Source of the DNA: Treponema sp. UBA1793
GTDB lineage: Bacteria > Spirochaetota > Spirochaetia > Treponematales > Treponemataceae
Direction of reading: 5' to 3'
Length of the DNA: 28,905 nt
Assembly: GCA_002314445.1 (NCBI GenBank)
Contig: DCFX01000007.1
Span: forward strand, 1-28,905
Under the pieces are notes generated by a model. The model saw only the letters and a list, made by a program, of their open reading frames with translations. It did no database searches and was not told the DNA's origin. This document shows, in pieces, positions 15,412 through 22,624 of the stretch. Position 1 is the first letter of the stretch. Every line of letters starts with the position of its first letter. The translations under genes and the position numbers were made by a program.

Positions 15412-15651
15412 TCATACGTACAGCGCTGCATGTTTGTGATAATGATCATGTGCTATTTCCGTATATTCAATGTTTTGCCAGGCAGGCAGATATACAAAAT
15501 TTTCGTCAATCGAATAAAGTTCCCGTTCCCCCAGTATTCGCTGTACAGAATGTTCTGCCGCCTGCTTAATAAGTATCCGGTTAAAATCGAATGTTTCCTT
15601 TTCGTATCCCTGTGCAGGAGACGGAAAGCCTGTGGTATTAATGGTATCCAT
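15412..15651 (-). CDS. internally deleted UmuD/S24-like protein
   Basis: This 79-residue protein begins MDTINTTGFPSPAQGYEKET and DFNRILIKQ. That is the N-terminal signature of UmuD-type S24 proteins (GFPSPA..Y....ldLN.lLI..PAA). After AAEHSV the sequence jumps to RILGERELYSIDENFVYLPAWQNIEYTEI, which resembles the C-terminal end of the same fold (L.P.N..Y..I.I). The segment that should hold the Ser-Lys catalytic pair is absent, about 50 residues short of the family length of about 140. It therefore cannot self-cleave like UmuD and is either a remnant or an altered regulator. It has a full promoter and no early stop, so it may still be expressed. It is transcribed toward the 22-bp array. I rate the UmuD link as likely, from motif recall. 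Confidence 0.6.
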   Translation of the reverse strand: MDTINTTGFPSPAQGYEKETFDFNRILIKQAAEHSVQRILGERELYSIDENFVYLPAWQNIEYTEIAHDHYHKHAALYV

Positions 15652-15652
15652 A

Positions 15653-15689
15653 ATAGTAGTACTATAAGTGTGTATACTGGCTGAGTCAA
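15653..15689 (-). promoter_or_regulatory. promoter of the UmuD-like gene, overlaid by a palindrome
   Basis: On the minus strand, TTGACT (15689-15684) and TATAGT (15666-15661) lie 17 bases apart. ATAGTA-G-TACTAT (15653-15665) is a perfect dyad covering the -10 and the predicted start. The start codon begins only nine bases after the -10, so a leaderless transcript is likely. The position is that of an autorepressor or LexA-like operator. Confidence 0.6.
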
Positions 15690-16088
15690 TATATATTTTT
15701 ATAGAGATTGGAGAAATAGTTACTGAATATAACTGTTTTTCTGAATAGATGTGTTAAACTAAGAATAATTACATGGTTCCTTCAATCGCTGTACCTGTTT
15801 ATTGAATCATTCTGCATGGAACCGAAAGTTCTGCAGCCTGTTTCGGCGGCGCGGAGCTTCTTTTATTTTTTATCTGCTTACATCAATGCTTTTTGCCATT
15901 GGTGCATTGGGGGAAAATATATACTGAATTACATTTTAAAGGAATGGTATAGCTTGCATCGAAAAAAATAATTGTTTACACAGAAAAAATATATAATCGA
16001 TGTCGGAAAGCTGTACTGCCGCTGTATGAGAAATGAATTTCATTTTTTGGATTAATAAGGAATTATAGTTATCATGGAGGAATAGCTT
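15690..16088. other. non-coding gap before the AT-rich gene block
   Basis: No gene is supported. A hydrophobic 29-codon open frame (15838-15927, LFRRRGASFIFYLLTSMLFAI...) may be a remnant. GGTTCC...GGAACC and TTCAAT...ATTGAA form loose inverted pairs around 15776-15822. A TATAAT (15992-15997) lies 90 bases before the next gene but has no good -35. Confidence 0.35.
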
Positions 16089-16508
16089 ATGATCAATTTT
16101 AATCTTTCTTTTTTTCCACTTGTGGTTCTTTCATTAGTTAATTTTGTATTAAGCTGGATTTGGTATTCACCATTACTGTTTGCAAAACCCTGGATGAAGG
16201 CTTTGGGAATAGATGAAAAACATGAAATGAGTGAAGCAGAAAAAAGAAAAATGTCATTTCTTTTTATTTCCGGTATTGTTTCCTCCTTTTTGTTTGTTTC
16301 TGTACTAATGATAATAATAAATAGTTTACAGATAACAGACTTTATTAAAGGAATGCTGGCAGGTTTTATTGTGTGGATAGGTTTTGTAGTTACGCATAGT
16401 CTTAATACGCTTTGGGAAGGAAGAAAATTAAAGGTATTAATAATAAATAATGGTTTATTTTGTTTAACGTATATTCTTTTTGGTGGAATTATTGCAATCT
16501 GGCAATAA
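16089..16508 (+). CDS. DUF1761-family membrane protein
   Basis: This 139-residue protein has four hydrophobic segments (about 8-28, 58-82, 88-108, 118-137). The family signature is visible: FPLVVLSLVNFVLSWIWYSPLLFAKPWMKALG, i.e. the N-terminal helix followed by WYS..LF...W. The central charged stretch IDEKHEMSEAEKRKM is the usual linker. ATGGAGGAATAGCTT gives AGGAGG-like GGAGG about nine bases before the ATG (16089). The family's role is unknown. Codons are strongly AT-rich relative to the genes on either side of the island. It is followed 77 bases later by the PLC/S1-P1-like gene without an attC between, so the two may belong to one cassette or to an inserted segment. Confidence 0.85.
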   Translation: MINFNLSFFPLVVLSLVNFVLSWIWYSPLLFAKPWMKALGIDEKHEMSEAEKRKMSFLFISGIVSSFLFVSVLMIIINSLQITDFIKGMLAGFIVWIGFVVTHSLNTLWEGRKLKVLIINNGLFCLTYILFGGIIAIWQ

Positions 16509-16585
16509 ACAACATGTACAAACTAATTAACCTGAATCAGCAAATGCACGAACCATTAAGGAAAGTATTATTTAGGAGGTTTGTT

Positions 16586-17551
16586 ATGGATCACATAGCA
16601 CATGCCTGGATTTGTTTACGGGCAATTCAATATCTTGAATCTACTCATCCTGAGTTTCCTTTTTTAGATTTGCTGAAAGACAATATTCGTGATTCCTATA
16701 TTGCTTGCTGGCTCCCTGATAAAAATGATTCAAAATTAGGAGGAGGCGATGTCGATAACCATATTTTTAAATTAGAAAAAATGGAAAAACGTGATAAGCG
16801 GTTTGTCGTTTTGAAAAAAGATTTAATAAATAAGCTTGGTTATAACAGAGAAGTGATAAAATACCTGGAAGACGACAAAATATTAGATACTACATGGTGG
16901 CAAGAAGCATATAAGGCAAATCCAAAACCGGGGGAGCATATTCCGAATCGGATAGATGCTTTTGTTACGACAATTAGCGATTTAATAATTCTTGGCGATA
17001 CAAATATTCAAAATAAAATAAATAAGAAAAGAGTGTCTGAAATTAATCCAAAGGTGTGTACAAATGAAACTCAATTAGCAACATATTTTTATATGGTTAG
17101 TCATTTTGTTTCAGATACATGTATGCCTTCTCATTGTGATGCTCGTCCTTTTAATAGCTACAGTAAAGGTTATCATAATAAAATGGAGATGGATTGGTCT
17201 AAGACTATTGGGGGAAAATTTATTGAAAAATTATATTCAAATTCAAATGTGGATACAATTGTTTCTGAGTCATTGGTTGTAGACAATGAATTAGAAATAA
17301 AAATGCCTGAGAAACTGGGGTTTTCCGATAAAAAAGTAATTAATACTTATGATCTATGGGAGGAATTTGTATTAAATTGTAGAGCCTTCTTTGCACTTAA
17401 TTATTCATTGATTCCAAACGATGCGAATGATATTAAGTATTCTGATTTAGAAAAAAATAAAAAAAATATTATTTCACATATATGTTTACAGGATGCCGTA
17501 TATAATACAGCACTTGTCTGGTATTTTATTGGCGATAGATTTGTGAATTAG
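16586..17551 (+). CDS. zinc phospholipase C / S1-P1 nuclease superfamily protein
   Basis: This is a 321-residue protein. I chose ATG 16586 because AGGAGG lies six bases upstream; a longer frame from 16460 lacks one and overlaps the DUF1761 gene. H6 in AHAWICLRAIQYL matches HLWIVNRAIDIM of Bacillus cereus PLC. D45 and H59 are 14 apart, as in D55/H69. H173, D177, H183, H197 and E201 (HFVSDTCMPSH...HNKME) reproduce the H118/D122/H128/H142/E146 spacing exactly. The N-terminal ligand of the family (Trp1 of the mature enzyme) is not seen. There is no signal peptide, unlike secreted members, so the protein would stay in the cytoplasm unless modified. Function is probably hydrolysis of phosphodiesters, lipid or nucleic acid; the substrate is open. 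It is followed by an attC-like site and is AT-rich, so it is probably cassette-borne. Confidence 0.8.
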   Translation: MDHIAHAWICLRAIQYLESTHPEFPFLDLLKDNIRDSYIACWLPDKNDSKLGGGDVDNHIFKLEKMEKRDKRFVVLKKDLINKLGYNREVIKYLEDDKILDTTWWQEAYKANPKPGEHIPNRIDAFVTTISDLIILGDTNIQNKINKKRVSEINPKVCTNETQLATYFYMVSHFVSDTCMPSHCDARPFNSYSKGYHNKMEMDWSKTIGGKFIEKLYSNSNVDTIVSESLVVDNELEIKMPEKLGFSDKKVINTYDLWEEFVLNCRAFFALNYSLIPNDANDIKYSDLEKNKKNIISHICLQDAVYNTALVWYFIGDRFVN

Positions 17552-17555
17552 AGAT

Positions 17556-17645
17556 GCCTGACAACTGCTTCAACTTTGTAATTTTTTTGCATGTTTTGTG
17601 TCGTTCGCTTTGCGACCGGTGTTGCGGGTTAAACTAATGTTAGGT
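17556..17645 (+). other. integron attC-like recombination site
   Basis: The 90-base site follows the stop of the PLC-like gene by four bases. R'' GCCTGAC (17556-17562) pairs with R' GTTAGGT (17639-17645), which fits the GTTRRRY core. L'' GCTTCAAC (17567-17574) pairs with L' GTTAAAC (17628-17634). The centre carries GTCG...CGAC (17600-17616) around a TTCGCTTTG loop. This arrangement of two nested box pairs with a hairpin is the attC layout. Known treponemal integrons have such sites. No integrase gene lies in the window. Confidence 0.7.
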
Positions 17646-17670
17646 GGGAGCCTTCGGCGTGGAGGAAAAT

Positions 17671-18594
17671 ATGAAGAGTATTATAAAGATATTTGTTGAA
17701 TTAATAATTATATATATTTTTTTTACTTCATGTCAAACAATATCAAAAAATCCATACCAAAGAATTGAAGTAAAGACTGTTAATAATAGAAATCTATATC
17801 TTATGTGTTCAAATAAATCAGATCTTATTATTTTTATCAACGGTAGTGGTATGAATTCTGTACTAGGTGTAAAAGAAGGAGGTAAATGGAAAAGTGTAGA
17901 ATTTCCTTATTTTATTACTAAAACATATAAGGATACATATGATATTGCAATTCCCGAAAAGCTTAATTTTACACTTGGTGAGAATTGTGTGCGTAATATT
18001 GAAAAATTAAAAAATTATACCGTTGAAGGATTGGTTACTGCATATACACAAACGATTGATGGTTATTTAGACGTAAAAAATTACAATAACGTCATTCTTT
18101 TTGGCATTTCTGAAGGTGGTTTGCTTCTGCCTAAAATATATAATAATTTGCAAAATAAAACGAAAATAGAAAAAATAATAATATGGGGAGCTGGGGGCTA
18201 TAGCCAATATGATTGTTTTAGAATAGTTGCGAATAGTGCTGTGCCGATGCCTGAAGAATATAGAGCGGAATGTTCAAAAATATTCCAAGTAAGTAAGGCT
18301 GTTGAAAAAGATCCATATTCAATGAACAAGCTCTATTTAGGTTGGCCATATAACCGATGGAGTAGTTTTTTTGATTATCAACCGATTAAAGAATATGACT
18401 TAATCAATATACCAATTCTTTTTGTGCAAGGATTATATGATTACAGTAGCCCTGTTGAATCGGTCAAATATATTCAGGATATATATAGTAATAAACAATA
18501 CAAATACATGTTTTATAAAATGGGACATGTTCCTGATGATGATGATGAAATAAAAAAAATACTTTTTGATATTAATTCATGGATAAAGGGATAG
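17671..18594 (+). CDS. alpha/beta-hydrolase lipoprotein
   Basis: This is a 307-residue protein. I chose ATG 17671 because GGAGG lies six bases upstream; a longer frame from 17644 runs into the attC site. It starts MKSIIKIFVELIIIYIFFTSC: a basic start, a hydrophobic stretch and a lipobox FTSC ending at Cys21. That is acceptable under the relaxed spirochaetal rule, so it is probably anchored as a lipoprotein. The hydrolase triad is present: nucleophile S147 in GISEGG, acid D257 in GLYDYSS and base H286 in GHVP. The strand KSDLIIFINGSGMNS before it is the oxyanion area. The substrate is unknown; acyl ester or peptide cleavage is likely. It is the sole gene of the cassette that begins at the attC core. 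AT-rich. Confidence 0.8.
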   Translation: MKSIIKIFVELIIIYIFFTSCQTISKNPYQRIEVKTVNNRNLYLMCSNKSDLIIFINGSGMNSVLGVKEGGKWKSVEFPYFITKTYKDTYDIAIPEKLNFTLGENCVRNIEKLKNYTVEGLVTAYTQTIDGYLDVKNYNNVILFGISEGGLLLPKIYNNLQNKTKIEKIIIWGAGGYSQYDCFRIVANSAVPMPEEYRAECSKIFQVSKAVEKDPYSMNKLYLGWPYNRWSSFFDYQPIKEYDLINIPILFVQGLYDYSSPVESVKYIQDIYSNKQYKYMFYKMGHVPDDDDEIKKILFDINSWIKG

Positions 18595-18660
18595 TCATCG
18601 ACCAACAGGACTGCCTTTTTTTTCTTGTACATATTCGGCGTTCGCCTTTATGTTCTTCAA
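18595..18660 (+). other. possible truncated attC after the lipoprotein gene
   Basis: This stretch has ACTGC, a T-run, then GGCGTTCGCC (18637-18646), a small hairpin like the central one of the 17556-17645 site (shared CGTTCGC). The 3' half with GTTRRRY is missing and AraC-like sequence follows instead. The call rests on weak similarity only. Confidence 0.3.
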
Positions 18661-18780
18661 TTGCAGGATCAGGCTGCTTTCACAGCAGGTGGAAACCATA
18701 TAAAAAGGTACTATGAGCTGTATTTAAAACATCCTGTATCCGACAAATATATTGTTGAAAGCATAATTCCCATTGAATAA
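18661..18780 (+). pseudogene. C-terminal fragment of an AraC/GyrI-type regulator
   Basis: A 39-codon stretch ending TAA 18778-18780 reads QAAFTAGGNHIKRYYELYLK, then HPVSDKYIVESIIPIE. It ends like the complete regulator at 14129-14956 (CTVEIMIPIE). The GyrI-like domain C-terminus is clearly recognisable, but the HTH and most of the effector domain are missing, and no start with a ribosome binding site exists. The frame continues from the preceding lipoprotein gene beyond its stop by chance. It is best read as the surviving end of a second AraC-type gene broken by insertion of the AT-rich block. Confidence 0.7.
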
Positions 18781-18907
18781 AACAGGAATATCCTGATACA
18801 CTTCTGTGTAAGAGCATAGGGCAGTTCTGAAAACTTCGGTTTTTAGAAGTTCTCTATAATACTGGTATCTGGCAGTATAAAGACTGTATTTTAAACGGGG
18901 GAATCGT
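18781..18907. promoter_or_regulatory. upstream region of the small membrane protein
   Basis: TATAAT at 18855-18860 is the best -10 candidate; a matching -35 is not clear. GGGGGA lies seven bases before the next ATG. Nothing else is evident. Confidence 0.35.
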
Positions 18908-19090
18908 ATGGGATGTAATCACAATGGTACCGGACCTGCGGGTGCAGTATACGGAATCGGTTTTATTGGCGCAGTTGTTTACTTTCTTTCTCATGCCGCA
19001 ACTTTCTGGCTTGGTGTACTAGGCTTTCTGAAAGCGATTGTCTGGCCTGCATTTCTGGTTTACGGACTGCTGAACCATATAGGAATGTAG
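18908..19090 (+). CDS. small conserved membrane protein
   Basis: This 60-residue protein starts with MGCNHNGTGPAGAVYGIGFIG and continues with AVVYFLSHAATFWLGVLGFL, then KAIVWPAFLVYGLL. It has two hydrophobic segments (about 13-32 and 34-56) and an N-terminal CxxN. This pattern (GTGPAGAVYGIGFIGA, SHA.TFW.GVLGFLKAI.WPAFLVY) is a small protein found across many anaerobic bacteria; I recognise it but know no function. GGGGGAATC gives a good ribosome binding site. The YdcF-like gene follows 43 bases later. Confidence 0.8.
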   Translation: MGCNHNGTGPAGAVYGIGFIGAVVYFLSHAATFWLGVLGFLKAIVWPAFLVYGLLNHIGM

Positions 19091-19133
19091 CCGGAGCAGT
19101 TTGAAAACAAATCAACAGGGGGAGTCTGCAGTT

Positions 19134-19919
19134 ATGGATACTAAAACAGCGGAACGCTTTAATATACTGGGGAGCTTTCTTGGAAAACGAGACGTTCCGG
19201 AACTTACAGCTGATACGCTGCAGGAAAAGTATGGGTTCAGGGCTGCAGATGTAATGGTCCTTTTCGGCGGTAGTATTCTTGCCGGTGGAGATGTACTGGC
19301 GCAGGCGATGCGGAACACTATTGCAAAAAAATATGTTATTGCAGGAGGCGCCGGTCATACGACAGATACGTTACGCCTGAAAATGAAAGAGGCCGTTCCG
19401 GGGATGAACACAGACGGAATGACGGAAGCTGAGCTCTTTTCCGGATATTTGCAGTATAAATATCATCTGCAGCCTGATTTTCTGGAATGCAGATCGACAA
19501 ACTGCGGAAATAATATTACATATCTGCTTGATTTACTGGAAGAGAAGGGTGTGTCATTCAACAGCATTATTCTGTGTCAGGATGCGCCGATGCAGCTGCG
19601 TATGGATGCAGTGCTGCGGAAGTATGAGCCGGATAAAATAATAATTAATTACGCGGCATATACCGCAGAGCTGGTAATAAAAGACGACAGGCTGGAATTT
19701 AAAAAGGATACAGCCGGCATGTGGATGCCTGAAAGGTATATCACACTGCTGATGGGAGAGATTCCAAGGCTGTCGGACACGAAAGAAGGATATGGGCCGC
19801 AGGGCAAAAAGTTTCTTGCACATGTGGGCATACCCGAAGAAGTATATCTGGCCTTTACGGAATTGAAACAATATTACGGTGCTTCTATAAGGAATGCCGA
19901 TCCGTTATATGCGTCATAG
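19134..19919 (+). CDS. YdcF-like (DUF218) protein
   Basis: This is a 261-residue protein. I chose ATG 19134 because AGGGGGAG lies nine bases upstream; a frame from 19101 lacks one. The length and layout match E. coli YdcF. DVMVLFGGSILAGGDVLAQAM is the first strand and loop, KYVIAGGAGHTTDTLR is the second with a nucleotide-type turn, ECRSTNCGNNITYLLDLLEEKGVSFNSIILCQDAPMQLRMDAVLR is the E....N..EN.....L.....V.LVT....M.R core, and a C-terminal helical cap ends the protein. The binding of S-adenosylmethionine reported for YdcF is the only known lead; enzymatic role is unknown. No transmembrane helix, unlike many DUF218 members. The LysE-type exporter follows 49 bases on. Confidence 0.85.
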   Translation: MDTKTAERFNILGSFLGKRDVPELTADTLQEKYGFRAADVMVLFGGSILAGGDVLAQAMRNTIAKKYVIAGGAGHTTDTLRLKMKEAVPGMNTDGMTEAELFSGYLQYKYHLQPDFLECRSTNCGNNITYLLDLLEEKGVSFNSIILCQDAPMQLRMDAVLRKYEPDKIIINYAAYTAELVIKDDRLEFKKDTAGMWMPERYITLLMGEIPRLSDTKEGYGPQGKKFLAHVGIPEEVYLAFTELKQYYGASIRNADPLYAS

Positions 19920-19968
19920 AAGTGAGCCTGTATAAACAGCAAAATTATTTAATATTAAAGGATAGAGC

Positions 19969-20583
19969 ATGATAACACTCAGTTTTATACTTACCGCACT
20001 GGTTGTAGTCCTCATCCCCGGAACAGGTGTAATATACACCATAAATACGGGATTGTCAAAAAATGCAAAATATGCCGTGGCTGCGGCGGTTGGATGTACG
20101 TTCGGTATTGTACCTCATATGGCAGCGTGCATTCTGGGACTTTCTGCAATAATGAATATGAGTGCAAAAGTCTTTATGGTAATAAAATATGCAGGAGCGG
20201 CATATCTTTTGTATCTGGCATGGAAGACATGGACAACGGCAGGCAGTATAGAATTCGGCAGGGATACCATTGCGCCGCAGTGCATACATGTTGCCGCAAA
20301 AGGGATTGTGCTGAACTTGCTGAACCCGAAACTGACCCTGTTCTTCCTTTCTTTTCTGCCTCAGTTCATACCTGCAGGGGCAGAAAACAAAACGCAGTGC
20401 ATGATTATATTGAGCCTCATCTTTATGGTGATGACGCTGGTACTGTTTACCGGGTACGGGTTACTTGCCGCAGTAATCAGGAATCTTGTTGTACAGAGGA
20501 AGAGCATCATGAAAAATGTCGGGCGCGGTTTCGCATGCATCTTTGCAGGACTTGCCGTAAAACTCGCGCTTGAAGACAGATAG
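19969..20583 (+). CDS. LysE/RhtB-family amino acid exporter
   Basis: This 204-residue inner-membrane protein has the six-helix pattern of the RhtB/LysE family. The start MITLSFILTALVVVLIPGTGVIYTINTGLS contains the family's PGP-like turn (here PGTG). The second helix is AVAAAVGCTFGIVPHMAACILGL, then KYAGAAYLLYLAWKTW is the classic helix 3, and GIVLNLLNPKLTLFFLSFLPQFI carries the conserved N.LNPK....F. The substrate is likely an amino acid or analogue such as threonine or homoserine lactone. The ribosome binding site AAAGGAT is 8 bases before the ATG. Probably cotranscribed with the YdcF-like gene upstream. It is convergent with the dipeptidase gene, with only two bases between the stops. Confidence 0.9.
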   Translation: MITLSFILTALVVVLIPGTGVIYTINTGLSKNAKYAVAAAVGCTFGIVPHMAACILGLSAIMNMSAKVFMVIKYAGAAYLLYLAWKTWTTAGSIEFGRDTIAPQCIHVAAKGIVLNLLNPKLTLFFLSFLPQFIPAGAENKTQCMIILSLIFMVMTLVLFTGYGLLAAVIRNLVVQRKSIMKNVGRGFACIFAGLAVKLALEDR

Positions 20584-20585
20584 GC

Positions 20586-22088
20586 TTACGCATCGGAACG
20601 GGCAAATGCATTTTTCATGAGACAGCTTGATTCAAACAGAACATTGTTCAGCACCGTCTGTGATTCCTTTTTGAGCATGGCTGTCGTTTCACCATTTGCC
20701 TTTTCGCAGAGCGCCGTCTGTTTTGCAGTGTCGTGTTCCGCAGCCAGAAGCCCGTCGTATGAATTAATAATCTCGTGTCCCTGTGACTGCACCGCCTGCT
20801 GATACTGTTCGATATGAGAAAGGCATTTGCCGTAATGCGCGTCGGAGAGCGCCGCAATGAGCCTGTTTGTCCAGTAAAAATTTTCCGTTGAAACTTCTTC
20901 CGTTGTGTTTGAAAGATACTCAGGCGTGGTATTGCAGTTCGCGTAGAACGGCACCAGTGCGTTAAACACATTCGAACTGAACGCAAGCCATTCAATAGTG
21001 CTGCCGTACTGCGGGCCGTATGGGCGTATCTGGAACAGTGCCATGAAATCGTTGCGGTTTATTCCGATTGCCCTGAACGCACCGCGCTGTGAAGGGTCTC
21101 CGTACGCTGCATACGGATCGTACGGTGTGCCCTGAAAGTGTGACGATAAAACGTACTTTACATCCTCGACGGTTATTTTCTTTTCGGGCTTTCTGCACCA
21201 CGGAATGTTGTCGGATGCGGGTGTATATTCTGCATCAGGTCCGTCCCACACTGATGTATGCGGATTAAAATACCGCTCCATAAACCACGCGCGCGGTGTG
21301 TTATAGACGTGGTCCGCATCGTCGTGGCTTCCGAACGTATCCCGTGCATTAAAGCCGGTATTGGAAGGCACTGTTTTTCCGCTGTCAAGGTTAAGGTGGT
21401 TTACTGCGATAAAATCCGCGAGGTCGGCGGAGCACATATGGTTCTTCTGTTCTCCGAGCGCATCCTGAAGGTCAAAGTCGTCTATTCCCAGCTGATTTGG
21501 TATGACCGCGTATGCGTCGTCGGGAACGCGGCGTGCCATCCAGTGATGGCCTCCGATTGTCTCAAACCACCAGATTTCATGTACATCGGAAAATGCAATG
21601 CCGTTCATCTCATACGTCCCGTACTGCCCGAGCAGTGCACCAAGCCGTACCACACCTTCGCGTGCCGTGTGAATATACGGCAGCGTGATGACGACAATAT
21701 CTTCCTCGCCGATACCGCCGGTTTTCTCAGGCTCGCTGTTTGTTGCTTCACAATACTTCACCAGCGGATCAGCTCCGAGCACACGTTCGTTCGACGTGAT
21801 TGTTTCCGTAGCAGTCATAGTCACGCTGCTTTCATTCGCACCCCCTGCCGCCCATATGCCTTTTCCTTTTACCGCATTCGGCATTGCCGTATAACGCTGC
21901 GGATTTTCCGGAAGCCGGATCCGTACATGTGAAAGAACTGACGTGTATTCTTCCGGCTGATCTTCCGGCCGAATCACTACGAATTTTTTCGGCGTAAAGT
22001 GGCCTGAAGACGAATCGTCATTTCGTGCAATGAACGTTGAACCGTCGTACGTTGCGTTCTTCCCGACAAGAATTGTTGTACATGACAT
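20586..22088 (-). CDS. C69-family dipeptidase (PepD type)
   Basis: This is a 500-residue protein. I chose ATG 22088 because GGAGAACT lies just upstream and because Cys3 then falls near the N-terminus, as required for an Ntn-hydrolase. It begins MSCTTILVGKNATYDGSTFIARNDD, matching PepDA enzymes where Cys after processing is the nucleophile. Further family motifs are GIWAAGGANESSVTMTATETI, and VVLTLPYIHTAREGVVRLGALL-type text (ITLPYIHTAREGV). EIWWFETIGGHHWMARRVPDDAYAVIPNQ comes next. The length is typical of the family (about 470-500). It likely cleaves dipeptides with broad specificity in the cytoplasm. A longer open frame upstream to 22274 has no support. Its promoter is given separately. Confidence 0.9.
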   Translation of the reverse strand: MSCTTILVGKNATYDGSTFIARNDDSSSGHFTPKKFVVIRPEDQPEEYTSVLSHVRIRLPENPQRYTAMPNAVKGKGIWAAGGANESSVTMTATETITSNERVLGADPLVKYCEATNSEPEKTGGIGEEDIVVITLPYIHTAREGVVRLGALLGQYGTYEMNGIAFSDVHEIWWFETIGGHHWMARRVPDDAYAVIPNQLGIDDFDLQDALGEQKNHMCSADLADFIAVNHLNLDSGKTVPSNTGFNARDTFGSHDDADHVYNTPRAWFMERYFNPHTSVWDGPDAEYTPASDNIPWCRKPEKKITVEDVKYVLSSHFQGTPYDPYAAYGDPSQRGAFRAIGINRNDFMALFQIRPYGPQYGSTIEWLAFSSNVFNALVPFYANCNTTPEYLSNTTEEVSTENFYWTNRLIAALSDAHYGKCLSHIEQYQQAVQSQGHEIINSYDGLLAAEHDTAKQTALCEKANGETTAMLKKESQTVLNNVLFESSCLMKNAFARSDA

Positions 22089-22118
22089 ATTAGTTCTCCT
22101 GATTTCTCTGTAGCACAG

Positions 22119-22147
22119 AGTATATTGCAAACAGCATAAAATGTCAG
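22119..22147 (-). promoter_or_regulatory. promoter of the dipeptidase gene
   Basis: On the minus strand, CTGACA (22147-22142) and TATACT (22124-22119) are 17 bases apart. This is five of six at the -35 and a good -10, with 30 bases to the ATG. Confidence 0.65.
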
Positions 22148-22555
22148 AGGATTTTGCAGAGTGAGCCATACGGGAAAGACCCGCGCTTTTATAGATTGCG
22201 TCTGTCGCAAAAGATGAAAACAAGATATTTTTTTTATACAGACTTATTTCAGCTATGATTAAACATATTGCCATTCTTGAGTGCGGCTTTTTTAAATTCC
22301 ATGGTATGGTACATAAAATTCCATGGCGTGGAATTTTATGATTTTGCCTGTCTTATTTATTCTTTGACTTAAAAAATAAAATACTTTTCAATATTAAAAA
22401 AATTGATTTACCATCAATTCCTGATATACCTGCAGCAACATTTTGTATTATAAAAATATTCAGTTATCCGCGTTATTTCTTTTCTTTTTTTCAGGTCTGT
22501 GCAAGATAAAATTTCCGATATCTGTTATAATACTGTAGGTACATAAATACAGATA
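22148..22555. other. non-coding, AT-rich region with a long palindrome
   Basis: No gene is seen. CATAAAATTCCA-TGGCG-TGGAATTTTATG (22312-22340) is a perfect 12-bp inverted repeat, with a further partial copy of its left arm (AAATTCCATGG) at 22304-22314. A TATAAT (22526-22531) suits the flavoprotein gene but has a weak -35. Confidence 0.6.
22312..22340. repeat. perfect 12-bp inverted repeat
   Basis: CATAAAATTCCA and TGGAATTTTATG flank a five-base spacer TGGCG. No T-run follows on either side. It sits mid-gap between divergent genes, about 190 bases before TATAAT 22526, so it could be an operator or an RNA hairpin. Confidence 0.75.
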
Positions 22556-22624
22556 ATGATGAATCCCGAACTTTCCTGTCCGGGATACGGCAGGTTTGTC
22601 GATAGTATCCAGGAGGATAATATC

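Noticed and set aside
15753..15762. GTTAAACTAA, the same 10-mer as in the L' part of the attC-like site
   Set aside because: No R' core or complementary 5' boxes surround it; a short AT-rich match by chance.
17556..17645. Rho-independent terminator instead of attC
   Set aside because: The stems are imperfect and nested with two box pairs; no T-run follows the 3' arm, and the core GTTAGGT fits an integron site better.
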